In this document: positions 16,782 through 24,358 of the stretch, one piece after another
Layout of the letters: every line of letters starts with the position of its first letter
Position numbering within the stretch: position 1 is the first letter of the stretch
DNA from: Streptomyces formicae
GTDB taxonomy: Bacteria > Actinomycetota > Actinomycetes > Streptomycetales > Streptomycetaceae
Reading direction: 5' to 3'
Assembly: GCF_022647665.1 (NCBI RefSeq)
Contig: NZ_CP071872.1
Location: 6,324,001-6,388,000, forward strand
DNA: 64,000 nt
Translations under genes and position numbers: made by a program
The notes under the pieces: model-generated
The model's input: only the letters and a program-made list of their open reading frames with translations
Database searches by the model: none
What the model was told of the DNA's origin: nothing

Positions 16782-17090
16782 GTGACCGATAAGGACGTCG
16801 AGCGGACGGACGAGCAGGATGACGCCCCGGAGCCCTGGTGGGCGGGGCTCGGGACGCGAGGCGGTGCCGCCCTGATCGCTCTCGGGGGTCTCGCGGCCGC
16901 ATGGGTCTTCCTCGCTCCCGCCGCAGGTCTCGAATGGCTGCCCGGCACCCCGGGGGAGCCGGCGGCCGGCTACTACCAGGCCGCCAAGGTCATCGCCATC
17001 GGCCTGGTGATCGTGGGAACCACCATGCTGGGCAGCTGTCGCTCCCGGGCCGCAGCCCCCGAGGAGACGAATACGCCGGAACGCGACTGA
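16782..17090 (+). CDS. Small two-helix membrane protein
   Basis: Protein of 102 aa. A charged N-terminus (TDKDVERTDEQDD) precedes two hydrophobic helices (GGAALIALGGLAAAWVFLAP and AAKVIAIGLVIVGTTMLGSC) joined by an aromatic/proline loop. GTG 16782 is chosen; upstream codons enter the hairpin. The function is unknown. It precedes a small lipoprotein gene in the same direction, 268 bp away. Confidence 0.7.
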   Translation: MTDKDVERTDEQDDAPEPWWAGLGTRGGAALIALGGLAAAWVFLAPAAGLEWLPGTPGEPAAGYYQAAKVIAIGLVIVGTTMLGSCRSRAAAPEETNTPERD

Positions 17091-17284
17091 CACCACCGGC
17101 CGGTGAGGGAGCCGGACGGCGGCAACTCTCCGACTCCCGCACCGCCTTGCCGGTCACCGGCCGAACTCACGGAATCCTCCGGCGATCCGGCGATCCGGCG
17201 ACCGTGACACGTGCGGGTGGCACCAGCGGCCGCACGACCGAACCGGTCAGCGCGCGCCGCGTTGAGCATCCGTGCGGACGTTTC

Positions 17285-17300
17285 TGAGTATGTGTACTCA
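17285..17300. promoter_or_regulatory. Palindrome before the small lipoprotein gene
   Basis: TGAGTA and TACTCA flank TGTG, 58 bp upstream of the lipoprotein start. It is AT-rich for this region and could be an operator. The rest of 17091-17358 shows no gene. Confidence 0.45.
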
Positions 17301-17358
17301 GGGCTCGGCGGCCGGCGGCGGCGAGAGTGGGGGCAAGACCGAACGACTGGAGACGATC

Positions 17359-17700
17359 GTGACCACGCCCCGCAGGACCGACCGACCCGCCACCGCCTTC
17401 CGGCCCGCCAGGCTCCGGGCCGCCGCCGCCCTCGCCGGAGCGGCCGCCGTCGTGGTACTCACCGGATGCTCTGGCCTTGAGTACCGGGAGGACGTCTGCT
17501 CGGAAGGCGAGTACCCGGTCCTCACAGTGGGCGGCACCGGTTCGGCGTGCGTATCGGACGGGGAAGAGCCCCCGGCGGGATTCACGAGATACCCGGAGGG
17601 CAAGGTGCCGCAGCAGGTCGACGACAAGTGGGACGTGTACTGGCGCACCCACACCCTCGACAAGGACGGCAACATCATCGACGCCCCGGACGCGGGCTGA
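17359..17700 (+). CDS. SCO0607-like small lipoprotein
   Basis: Protein of 113 aa with a signal peptide ending in the lipobox LTGC (VVVLTGCSGLEYREDVCSEG). The mature domain (YPVLTVGGTGSACVSDGEEP, GFTRYPEGKVPQQVDDKWDV, YWRTHTLDKDGNIID) matches what I know as the SCO0607-family lipoproteins, whose function is unknown. Two cysteines in the mature part may form a disulfide. The start is GTG 17359. Confidence 0.82.
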   Translation: MTTPRRTDRPATAFRPARLRAAAALAGAAAVVVLTGCSGLEYREDVCSEGEYPVLTVGGTGSACVSDGEEPPAGFTRYPEGKVPQQVDDKWDVYWRTHTLDKDGNIIDAPDAG

Positions 17701-17733
17701 CGGACGGCCGGCGTCCGGACGGCCCGCGTCCGG

Positions 17734-17749
17734 CCTGCCGGCCGGCAGG
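17734..17749. terminator. Palindrome after the lipoprotein gene
   Basis: CCTGCCGGCCGGCAGG is a perfect 16-bp palindrome 34 bp after the stop, followed by GATTTCC. It is a possible terminator. Confidence 0.4.
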
Positions 17750-17792
17750 GATTTCCTCCAGCCCGTCGCAGTCCCGTGTCGGGCAGATCACG

Positions 17793-18065
17793 TCATCCCG
17801 GACTGAACCGCCTGGCCCTGACGGGACCGGCGCAGTCGGTGATGGCGTAACTGACCGAAGGGCATGGGGTGATTCCGTTGCCGCGGCCGTCCACGAGCAG
17901 GCGCCAGGTGATGCGGTCCGGAGTGCCGCTGCAACGGCTGGGCTGCCATCCTTGCGCCCGCTGGAAGGCGGCGCAGGCACGCAGGTCCTGCAATGACCAG
18001 CTGTCCGGTGCCGCATCGTCGTAGTAGCGCGCGGCCCCCGGGCCACGAGCATGGCACGCAGGCAT
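17793..18065 (-). CDS. Small hypothetical protein, Cys-containing
   Basis: Candidate of 90 aa (MPACHARGPGAARYYDDAAP... to RRFSPG) whose composition is more protein-like than the other frames (WSLQDLRACAAFQRAQGW, DRITWRLLVDGRGNGI). No clear RBS precedes the ATG and the frame is closed about 75 bp upstream, so it could be the remains of a longer gene. The 85-aa gene upstream is on the same strand. I do not recognise a family. Confidence 0.35.
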   Translation of the reverse strand: MPACHARGPGAARYYDDAAPDSWSLQDLRACAAFQRAQGWQPSRCSGTPDRITWRLLVDGRGNGITPCPSVSYAITDCAGPVRARRFSPG

Positions 18066-18244
18066 TTGACGTAGGCGTTGGATGCGCCGGCCCTGAAGAA
18101 GCGCCCACCGGGGTAAGCGGTGACGTCCCCCCGGCGGCTCTCAGCGCGGTATCGACGCCCGCCACTGTGTGCCGAGTTCCTCCAGCGGCCGGTGTATCCG
18201 CGGGTAAGAAGAAACATCTGCGCGGATTTCCTTTCTCTCCCGCC

Positions 18245-18502
18245 TCAGGGAAGGCGGCTGCCCAAATACATCACCCACACCTCGTCCTGACGCCGGGTGG
18301 CATCCCACATGCCGTCGGCGAAGGCCGGATAGCCTCCCGCCTTGACACGGGCCACGACCCGGTTGGCCAGACTCTGCGGATATCTGCCGAACAGCACGTA
18401 GGTTCCCGGCATCGCCCGTGCCTTCCGGGCACTTTCAGCAGCACGCAGTCGCATGACAGGGGCGTCGATTCGAGGAGCGGGAGGGTGCGGCGTGCGAGGC
18501 AT
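18245..18502 (-). CDS. Small hypothetical protein
   Basis: Protein of 85 aa. ATG 18502 has AGGAG 8 bp upstream, a good site. Basic N-terminus, then MPGTYVLFGRYPQSLANRVV and GGYPAFADGMWDATRRQDEV. I recall similar small proteins near integrated plasmids of Streptomyces but cannot confirm it. It sits at the edge of a gene-poor stretch, so it may belong to a decayed element. Confidence 0.45.
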   Translation of the reverse strand: MPRTPHPPAPRIDAPVMRLRAAESARKARAMPGTYVLFGRYPQSLANRVVARVKAGGYPAFADGMWDATRRQDEVWVMYLGSRLP

Positions 18503-19710
18503 CGAGGGGCTCCTGAGGAGGAGGGCAGATATGTCAGGCGCGGAGACTATGCGCCAGGCGATCTCTGACCGGACCCAACTCCGGCCCCGGGCACACAGCG
18601 AGATGAACACATGAGGCACGCCCGCCGGAAGGGCCTGTTTCCGCTGGGACCGGCCTCTCAGTCGCAGTAATCCAGTGAGACGTCCTCCGTCGCGGAGCTG
18701 CATCGCTCTCCCTCGGCTGGGCACGCGCTGCACGGCCGTGCGCACACGAGAAGATCAACATGGTTATCGCGGTCGATGCAACGAGCTGTCCGCGTCCCCA
18801 TGTGTTCCGGTTATGGCACTCCAACGCTTTCCGGAATCGGCGGCCCACCAGAACTCAGCGCCGGCCCCGGCTCCCCCATGCCGAGGTCCCCACAGGGGTT
18901 ATGACAACAGCCTCCGCTGACGGAGGGAGTCCGCAGCGAGACCTCTGAAGCGCCAGTTATCCCCACGTGACGGCTTCGTTATGGCGTACGGCGACGCCGT
19001 GACACCACGCCAAGGACGGCTCCATGCCGCTTCACGATTCACCTTGTTCACCTTGTTCACCTTGCTCGCCTTGCTCGCCTTGTTCGCCTCGTCCTCCTTG
19101 CCTCAACCGCCGCTGCCGTTGCACCCGTCGCACCTTCCGCAGAAGATGAGTCGTTGTCATAAGCGCTGCACATGAGGCAAGTTGAGTTGTCATGGCAATA
19201 ACGGCGGCACCATGGCCTTGAGCACGACGGTGCGGATGGCGGTGGGCCGTTCTCACTCGATCGGCTCTCTGGATCTGACGGGGCGAGCGTTCCGCCACAA
19301 CCCTGAGAGACAGCAGGTGGAACGGCCGCCTGCCCCCGAAAGGAGACGATCCATCGTGCGTCCCACACTCCGAAGCCGCCGTGGTCAGCGTCTGCCCATC
19401 CGCGTCAAGTGCTCGAGACTCCGCCGCCGCACCCGCCGTCGCCTCCGCTCCTCCACCCGGCGGACACGAGCGGCTCACCGTTAGGCAAAGGCCCCCGGGT
19501 TGTTGAGCGAGGCAGCGCCCGCTCTCGCTCCTCAGCCCGGGGGGACTGCCTCGTCGACGGCCCGCCGGAGCATCGGCGCGCAGCGTACGGTGCACAGGGT
19601 CACGGAGCAGTCCCCTCCAACCATTCTGACGGTCCATCAGTTCTCGTTATAGTGAGCGATGCCCGTGCCGATACCCGGCCCGCCCACGGGGACAGGGGAG
19701 ACGAGGACGT
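18503..19710. other. Gene-poor stretch without supported genes
   Basis: About 1.2 kb with lower GC and weaker codon bias than the neighbours. Open frames exist on both strands but none shows a domain. The best is a 42-residue Arg-rich frame starting GTG near 19355 behind AGGAG (19340), too short to judge. The last 70 bp must carry the MBL-hydrolase promoter. I see no tRNA or attachment site. Confidence 0.5.
19038..19100. repeat. Seven degenerate 9-bp tandem repeats (TTCACCTTG)
   Basis: Three exact TTCACCTTG copies (19038-19064) are followed by two CTCGCCTTG and two more degenerate copies. Either strand could be read as a peptide, but I do not think it is coding. Confidence 0.75.
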
Positions 19711-20748
19711 ATGCCACAGGTGACGGAGCACGGCGGAGGCGTCTGGTCCCTCCGGGTCCCCATCCCGGACAATCCGCTCGGGCACACGCTGGTCCACGTC
19801 CTCGACACCGGCCGCGGCCCGGTGCTCGTCGACACCGGCTGGGACGAACCGGCGTCCTGGACCGCCCTCACCGAGGGGCTGGCCGCTCTCGGCACCTCGG
19901 TCGCCGAGGTCCACGGCGTCGTGATCACCCACCACCACCCCGACCACCACGGCCTGTCCGGGCAGGTGCGTGAGGCGTCCGGCGCGTGGATCGCGATGCA
20001 CGCCGCCGACACCGCCATCGTGCGCCGCACCCGCGCCGCGGCCCCCGGCGCCTGGCTCGACTACCTCGCGGACAAGCTCGCCGCCGTCGGCGCCCCCGAG
20101 GGCCACCTCGCCCCGCTCCGGGCGGCCCGCGCCGAGGGCCGGATGCGGACCCTGCCCGGGCTGTCGGCCGCCCTGCCCGACCGGGAGATCGTCCCCGGCG
20201 AGCTGCTGGACCTGGCGGGCCGCCGGCTGCGCGCGATATGGACGCCCGGCCACACGCCCGGCCATGTCTGCCTCCACCTGGAGGAGGACCATCCGGCGAA
20301 CCTCCCCGGCCGCGGCCGGCTGTTCTCCGGCGACCACCTCCTCCCCGGCATCTCCCCGCACATCGGCCTCTACGAGGACCCGGACGACTCCACCGTCACC
20401 GACCCGCTCGGCGACTACCTCGACTCCCTCGAACGCGTCGGCCGCCTCGGCGTCGCCGAGGTCCTCCCGGCCCACCAGCACGCCTTCACCGACGCCCAGG
20501 CGCGCGTCCGCGAGCTCCTCTCCCACCACGAGGCCCGCCTCACCGGCCTGCTGGCCCTCCTCACCACCCCGCTCACCCCCTGGCAGCTCGCCGAGCGCAT
20601 GGAGTGGAACCGGCCCTGGGACCGGATCCCCTTCGGGTCGCGCAACATCGCCGTCTCGGAGGCGGAGGCCCATCTGCGCCGTCTGGTGAAGCTGGGCCGG
20701 GCGGAGGCCGTCCCCGGAAGCTCCCCGGTGACGTACGTCGCCGTGTGA
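19711..20748 (+). CDS. MBL-fold metallo-hydrolase
   Basis: Metallo-beta-lactamase-fold hydrolase of 345 aa, cytosolic. The dinuclear metal site is visible: THHHPDHHG (HxHxDH, about 71-79), His in WTPGHTPGH, Asp in LFSGDHLL and His in LPAHQHAF. The C-terminal helical domain (MEWNRPWDRIPFGS... LRRLVKLGRAEAVPGSSPVTY) resembles the winged-helix end of LACTB2-like and related thioesterase-type MBL enzymes. The substrate is unknown. ATG 19711 follows GGGGAGACGAGG. Confidence 0.87.
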   Translation: MPQVTEHGGGVWSLRVPIPDNPLGHTLVHVLDTGRGPVLVDTGWDEPASWTALTEGLAALGTSVAEVHGVVITHHHPDHHGLSGQVREASGAWIAMHAADTAIVRRTRAAAPGAWLDYLADKLAAVGAPEGHLAPLRAARAEGRMRTLPGLSAALPDREIVPGELLDLAGRRLRAIWTPGHTPGHVCLHLEEDHPANLPGRGRLFSGDHLLPGISPHIGLYEDPDDSTVTDPLGDYLDSLERVGRLGVAEVLPAHQHAFTDAQARVRELLSHHEARLTGLLALLTTPLTPWQLAERMEWNRPWDRIPFGSRNIAVSEAEAHLRRLVKLGRAEAVPGSSPVTYVAV

Positions 20749-20874
20749 CGCATGGGGGGCGACGCAATGGGGGGTGACGCGTGGGGCGGGGTGACGCACG
20801 AGGCGGCGAGGCATGCGGCGATGTGACCCACGCCCTGCCGTCCGGCCCGGGGCACTCCCGGTACGGGCCGGTAG

Positions 20875-21020
20875 AGTGTGCGAGTCGTCATCAAGCCCGT
20901 ACGGGGGGAAGCCGGTGCGAATCCGGCACTGACCCGCAGCCGTGAGCCGCCCTCGCCGGCGGACAGTCGGAATGCCTCGTCACGGGACAAGACACCCCGA
21001 AGGCACCGTCGAGGTATACG
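20875..21020 (+). ncRNA. Cobalamin (AdoCbl) riboswitch
   Basis: The B12-box core is clear at 20908-20946: GAAGCCGGTGCGAATCCGGC, then ACTGACCCGCAGCCGTGAG. A GC-rich stem and GGACAGTCGGAATGCCTCGT follow, as in the class-I element. It lies 65-210 bp before the first of five overlapping genes that include an ECF transporter, the usual place for B12 repression. The boundaries are approximate. Confidence 0.92.
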
Positions 21021-21084
21021 GAGCCGGCGCCTGGTGCCCGAGCGTGCCTGTGTCCGGCTCCCCGCAGGAGAGGCACCGCCCGTC

Positions 21085-22344
21085 ATGACCGTTCGCCGCA
21101 GCGCAGCCGCGCTCGCCGCCGCTTCCGCCGTGCTCTGTGGGGCCGTGGCCGCTGCCCCGGCCGCGACCGCCGCGCCCAGCCCCTCCCCCTCGCCCCCGGC
21201 CGCGCTCCCGGCCGGGCTGTACGGCACGAAGGACCCGACGTACGACGGCGTGTGGCGGCAGTCGCTGGCGCTGCTCGCGCAGGACGCCGTCAAGGTCGTC
21301 CCGTCGGAGCAGGCCGTGGACTGGCTCACCGGGCAGCAGTGCGCGAACGGCGCCTTCGCCTCGTACCGTCCGGACGCCGCCGAGCCGTGCGGCATCAAGA
21401 CGATGCTCGACACCAACGCCACCGCCGCCGCGCTCCAGGCCCTCGTCGCGCTCGGCGGGCACAAGGACGCGGTCGACAAGGGCGTCATCTGGCTGAAGCA
21501 GGTGCAGAACGAGGACGGCGGCTGGAGCTACAACCCCGGAGCGCCCTCCGACGCCAACTCCACCGCGATCGTGATCAGCGCCCTCGCGGCGGCCAAGGCC
21601 CGGCCCGGCACCATGACGTCGGGCGACGGGAGGACGCCGTACGACGCGCTCGTCTCGTTCGCGCTCCCGTGCACCGATCCGGCAGGCGCCGGAGCCTTCG
21701 CGTACCAGCCGGACCCGGCCGGCAAGCTGGTCGCGAACGGCGACGCCACCGCGGCCGCCGTGCTCGGCGGCCTCGGCCGTGCCCTGCCCGTCAAGGGGCC
21801 CAAGCCCGGCGGTGCGCCGACCTGCGCGACCGAGGCGAAGCCGACCCCGGAGCGGTCCGCCCGCAACGGCGCCCACTGGCTCGCCACCACCCTGGCCAAG
21901 ACCGGCCACCTCGACTCGCCGCCACTGCCCGGCGCAGCCGACCCGGCCCCCCAGCCCGACTTCGGCAACACCGCGGACGCGGTCGTCGCGCTCGCCGCCG
22001 CGGGGCACAGGAACAAGGCGGCGGGCGCGCTGGCCTGGCTGCAGCAGAACTCCGCCGCCTGGGCGAAGGAGAACGGCCCGGCCGCGTACGCGCAGCTGGT
22101 CCTCGCCGCGCACGCCTACGGCGCCGACCCGCGCGACTTCGGCGGGGCCGACCTGGTCGCACAGCTCAACGCGACGGGCCCGGCGCCCGAGTCCACCGTC
22201 GCGCCGACCCCGTCCCCGGCAACCGCCGGGAAGGAGTCGCCCGGCAGCGACACCGCCGGCATCTGGTGGATCGTCGGCGCGGGTCTCGCGGCGGGCGCGG
22301 GCATCGGCTTCATGCTCAGTGGCCGCCGGAAGAACAAGCAGTGA
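21085..22344 (+). CDS. Secreted, membrane-anchored alpha/alpha-barrel (terpenoid-cyclase fold) protein
   Basis: Protein of 419 aa: signal peptide (1-30), a domain of repeated helical hairpins (AVDWLTGQQCANGAFASYRP, GVIWLKQVQNEDGGWSYNPG, GAHWLATTLAKTGHL, GALAWLQQNSAAWAKE), a Pro/Ser linker and a C-terminal anchor (IWWIVGAGLAAGAGIGFML followed by RRKNK). The fold is that of squalene-cyclase repeats and also of the alpha domain of transcobalamin and intrinsic factor. Being first in a B12-riboswitch operon with an ECF importer, it is a good candidate extracellular cobalamin-capture protein; that is inference. ATG 21085 lies behind GGAGAGG. The stop overlaps the next start (TGATG). Confidence 0.85.
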   Translation: MTVRRSAAALAAASAVLCGAVAAAPAATAAPSPSPSPPAALPAGLYGTKDPTYDGVWRQSLALLAQDAVKVVPSEQAVDWLTGQQCANGAFASYRPDAAEPCGIKTMLDTNATAAALQALVALGGHKDAVDKGVIWLKQVQNEDGGWSYNPGAPSDANSTAIVISALAAAKARPGTMTSGDGRTPYDALVSFALPCTDPAGAGAFAYQPDPAGKLVANGDATAAAVLGGLGRALPVKGPKPGGAPTCATEAKPTPERSARNGAHWLATTLAKTGHLDSPPLPGAADPAPQPDFGNTADAVVALAAAGHRNKAAGALAWLQQNSAAWAKENGPAAYAQLVLAAHAYGADPRDFGGADLVAQLNATGPAPESTVAPTPSPATAGKESPGSDTAGIWWIVGAGLAAGAGIGFMLSGRRKNKQ

Positions 22345-23246
22345 TGCGCGGGCGGTTCACCGGCGTGCGTCCGGCGCGTGCGGCGCGTGCGGCGCGTGCG
22401 GCGCGTGCGGCGCGTGCGGCGCGTGCGGCGCGTGCGGCGCGTGCGGCGCGTGCGGCGCGTGCGGCGCGTGCGGCGCGTCTGGCGCGTGCGGCGCGTGCGG
22501 CGCGTCCGGCGCGTCCGGCGCGTCCGGCGCGTCTGGCCCGTCTGGCGCTCCTGCCCGCCGTGGCGATGACGCTGCTGTCGGTCGCGTCGCCCGCGCAGGC
22601 GGCCGGGTACCGGTACTGGTCGTTCTGGCAGGCCGACGCCGGTGGCGGCTCCTGGGGGTACGCCACGCAGGGCCCGGCGACCGCCCGCCCCGCCGACGGC
22701 GAGGTGAACGGCTTCCGCTTCGCGGTCAGCACGGACTCGGCGGACTCGACGCGGCCGCGCACCGCCCCTGACTTCGCGGCCCTGTGCGCGGACACCCCCG
22801 CGAAGCCCGGCACCAAGCGGATCGGCGTCGTCATCGACTTCGGCACCCCGGCGGACGCGCCCGAGGGCGAGGCCCCGCCGGCGCCGGAGCAGCGCACCGC
22901 CTGCGCCCAGGTCGACCCGGCGGCCAGCAGTGCGGAGGCGCTGGCCGCGGTCGCGAAGCCGCTGCGGTACAACAGCGACGCGCTGCTGTGCGCGATCGCG
23001 GGTTACCCGGAGTCGGACTGCGGCGAACAGATCTCGGCGGCGGAGCCCACCGCCGCGCAGTCCCCGTCGCCCGCATCGGACACGCCGGGCACGCACAGCG
23101 GACAGAACGCACAGAACGCGCAGGGCGGGCCGGACACGGACGGCGGTCCCTCGCTCGGCCTCCTCGCGGGCGTCGCGGCCGTACTCGCCCTGGGCGGCGC
23201 GGCGTTCCTGCAGTCGCGGTCGCGGTCGCGCCGTCGCCGCGGATGA
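22344..23246 (+). CDS. SCO2322-family secreted, membrane-anchored protein
   Basis: Protein of 300 aa. The N-terminus is about 60 residues of ARAARA repeats coded by a 9-bp tandem array, then a signal core (LALLPAVAMTLLSVASPAQA), an extracellular domain (GYRYWSFWQADAGGGSWGYA... ALLCAIAGYPESDCGEQ), a Ser/Pro/Gly linker and a C-terminal helix (LGLLAGVAAVLALGGAAFL) with a basic tail. It matches the SCO2322 family, found with cobalamin ECF genes. It may be the second half of a B12 receptor. ATG 22344 overlaps the previous stop; a later internal start after the repeats is possible. The stop overlaps ecfT (ATGA). Confidence 0.82.
   Translation: MRGRFTGVRPARAARAARAARAARAARAARAARAARAARAARAARLARAARAARPARPARPARLARLALLPAVAMTLLSVASPAQAAGYRYWSFWQADAGGGSWGYATQGPATARPADGEVNGFRFAVSTDSADSTRPRTAPDFAALCADTPAKPGTKRIGVVIDFGTPADAPEGEAPPAPEQRTACAQVDPAASSAEALAAVAKPLRYNSDALLCAIAGYPESDCGEQISAAEPTAAQSPSPASDTPGTHSGQNAQNAQGGPDTDGGPSLGLLAGVAAVLALGGAAFLQSRSRSRRRRG
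22373..22550. repeat. About 19 copies of a 9-bp tandem repeat (GGCGCGTGC) in a signal-peptide region
   Basis: The first ten or so units are identical; later ones read GGCGCGTCC or GGCGCGTCT. In frame they code for Ala-Arg-Ala repeats before the hydrophobic signal core. Because the unit is a multiple of three, copy-number change keeps the frame. Confidence 0.9.
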
Positions 23247-24358
23247 CCGTTCCCGAGCGGCTTCGGGCGCCCGAGGCGAACCGGAGCAACGCCCTGCACG
23301 CGGGGGCCTGGTGGGTGTGGGCCCTCGGCCTCGCCACGGCCGCGTCCCGCACCACCAATCCGCTGCTGCTCGGGCTGCTGATCGGCGTCGCCGGCTACGT
23401 CGTGGCCGCGCGCCGCACCGACGCGCCCTGGGCCCGCTCGTACGGCGCCTTCGTCCGGCTCGGGCTCTTCGTCCTCGTGCTCCGGCTCGTCTTCTCCGTC
23501 GTCCTCGGCTCGCCGATCCCCGGTACGCACGTCCTCGTCACCCTGCCCGAACTCCCGCTGCCCGCATGGGCGCAGGGCATCCGGATCGGCGGCCGGGTCA
23601 CGGCCGAGCAGCTGGTCTTCGCGCTGTACGAGGGCGCGAAGCTGGCGACGCTGCTGATCTGCCTGGGCGCGGCGAACGCCCTCGCCAACCCCGCCCGGCT
23701 GCTGAAATCACTGCCGGCCGCGCTCTACGAGGCCGGGGTCGCCGTCGTCGTCGCGATGACGTTCGCGCCGAACATGGTGGCGGACGTGCTGCGGCTGCGC
23801 ACCGCCCGCCGGCTGCGCGGCCGCCCGACGGGGGGTGTGAGGGCCGTGCTCCAGATCGGCCTGCCGGTGCTGGAGGGCGCCCTGGAGCGGTCGGTCGCGG
23901 TGGCCGCGTCGATGGACGCGCGCGGTTACGGGCGTACGGCCGCGATCCCGCCCGCGGTCCGGCACACGACCACGGCGCTGACGCTCGGCGGGCTGCTGGG
24001 GGTGTGCGCGGGTTCGTACGGTCTGCTGGCCGCGGAGGGCGCGGGGTACGGACTGCCGGTGCTGCTGGGCGGGTTCGCGGCGGCGCTGGCCGGGCTGTGG
24101 CTCGGTGGGCGCCGCCAGGTCCGCACCCGCTACCGCCCCGACCGCTGGGGTGCGCGGGCGTGGCTGGTGGCCGGTTCGGGCGTCGCGGTCGCGGCGCTGG
24201 TGATCTGGACGGCCTCGTACGACCCGGCCGCCCTGCACCCGGGCGTCGTCCCGCTCACCGCGCCCGAGCTGCCGCTGTGGCCGGCGGCGTCGGTCCTGGT
24301 GGGCCTGGTGCCCGCGTTCGTAGCTCCCGTACCGGTATCGCCGAAGGAATCACGTTGA
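23243..24358 (+). CDS. ECF transporter transmembrane component T
   Basis: EcfT (CbiQ-like) coupling subunit of 371 aa linking the ATPases to the substrate-binding S component. It has several membrane helices and the two Ala-Arg-x coupling regions near LRTARRLRGRPTG and MDARGYGRT. ATG 23243 overlaps the upstream stop (ATGA), and its stop overlaps the ATPase start (TTGA). It has extra C-terminal helices after the CbiQ core. Confidence 0.9.
   Translation: MTVPERLRAPEANRSNALHAGAWWVWALGLATAASRTTNPLLLGLLIGVAGYVVAARRTDAPWARSYGAFVRLGLFVLVLRLVFSVVLGSPIPGTHVLVTLPELPLPAWAQGIRIGGRVTAEQLVFALYEGAKLATLLICLGAANALANPARLLKSLPAALYEAGVAVVVAMTFAPNMVADVLRLRTARRLRGRPTGGVRAVLQIGLPVLEGALERSVAVAASMDARGYGRTAAIPPAVRHTTTALTLGGLLGVCAGSYGLLAAEGAGYGLPVLLGGFAAALAGLWLGGRRQVRTRYRPDRWGARAWLVAGSGVAVAALVIWTASYDPAALHPGVVPLTAPELPLWPAASVLVGLVPAFVAPVPVSPKESR

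Noticed and set aside
17675..18217. A longer minus-strand frame across the small hypothetical gene
   Set aside because: Its codons give a Ser/Arg/Thr/Pro-rich protein without structure, while the overlapping 90-aa frame looks more natural. I could not show a frameshift joining the two.
18981..19175. A 64-residue secreted peptide (FTLFTLFTLLALLALFA)
   Set aside because: The apparent signal peptide comes entirely from the 9-bp tandem repeat, there is no clear RBS, and the rest has no coding character.
22373..22550. Possible CRISPR array
   Set aside because: Units are 9 bp, contiguous, without spacers, and in frame with a signal peptide; it is a tandem microsatellite. The 25.4-25.8 kb repeats were rejected likewise because they are in-frame linker units.
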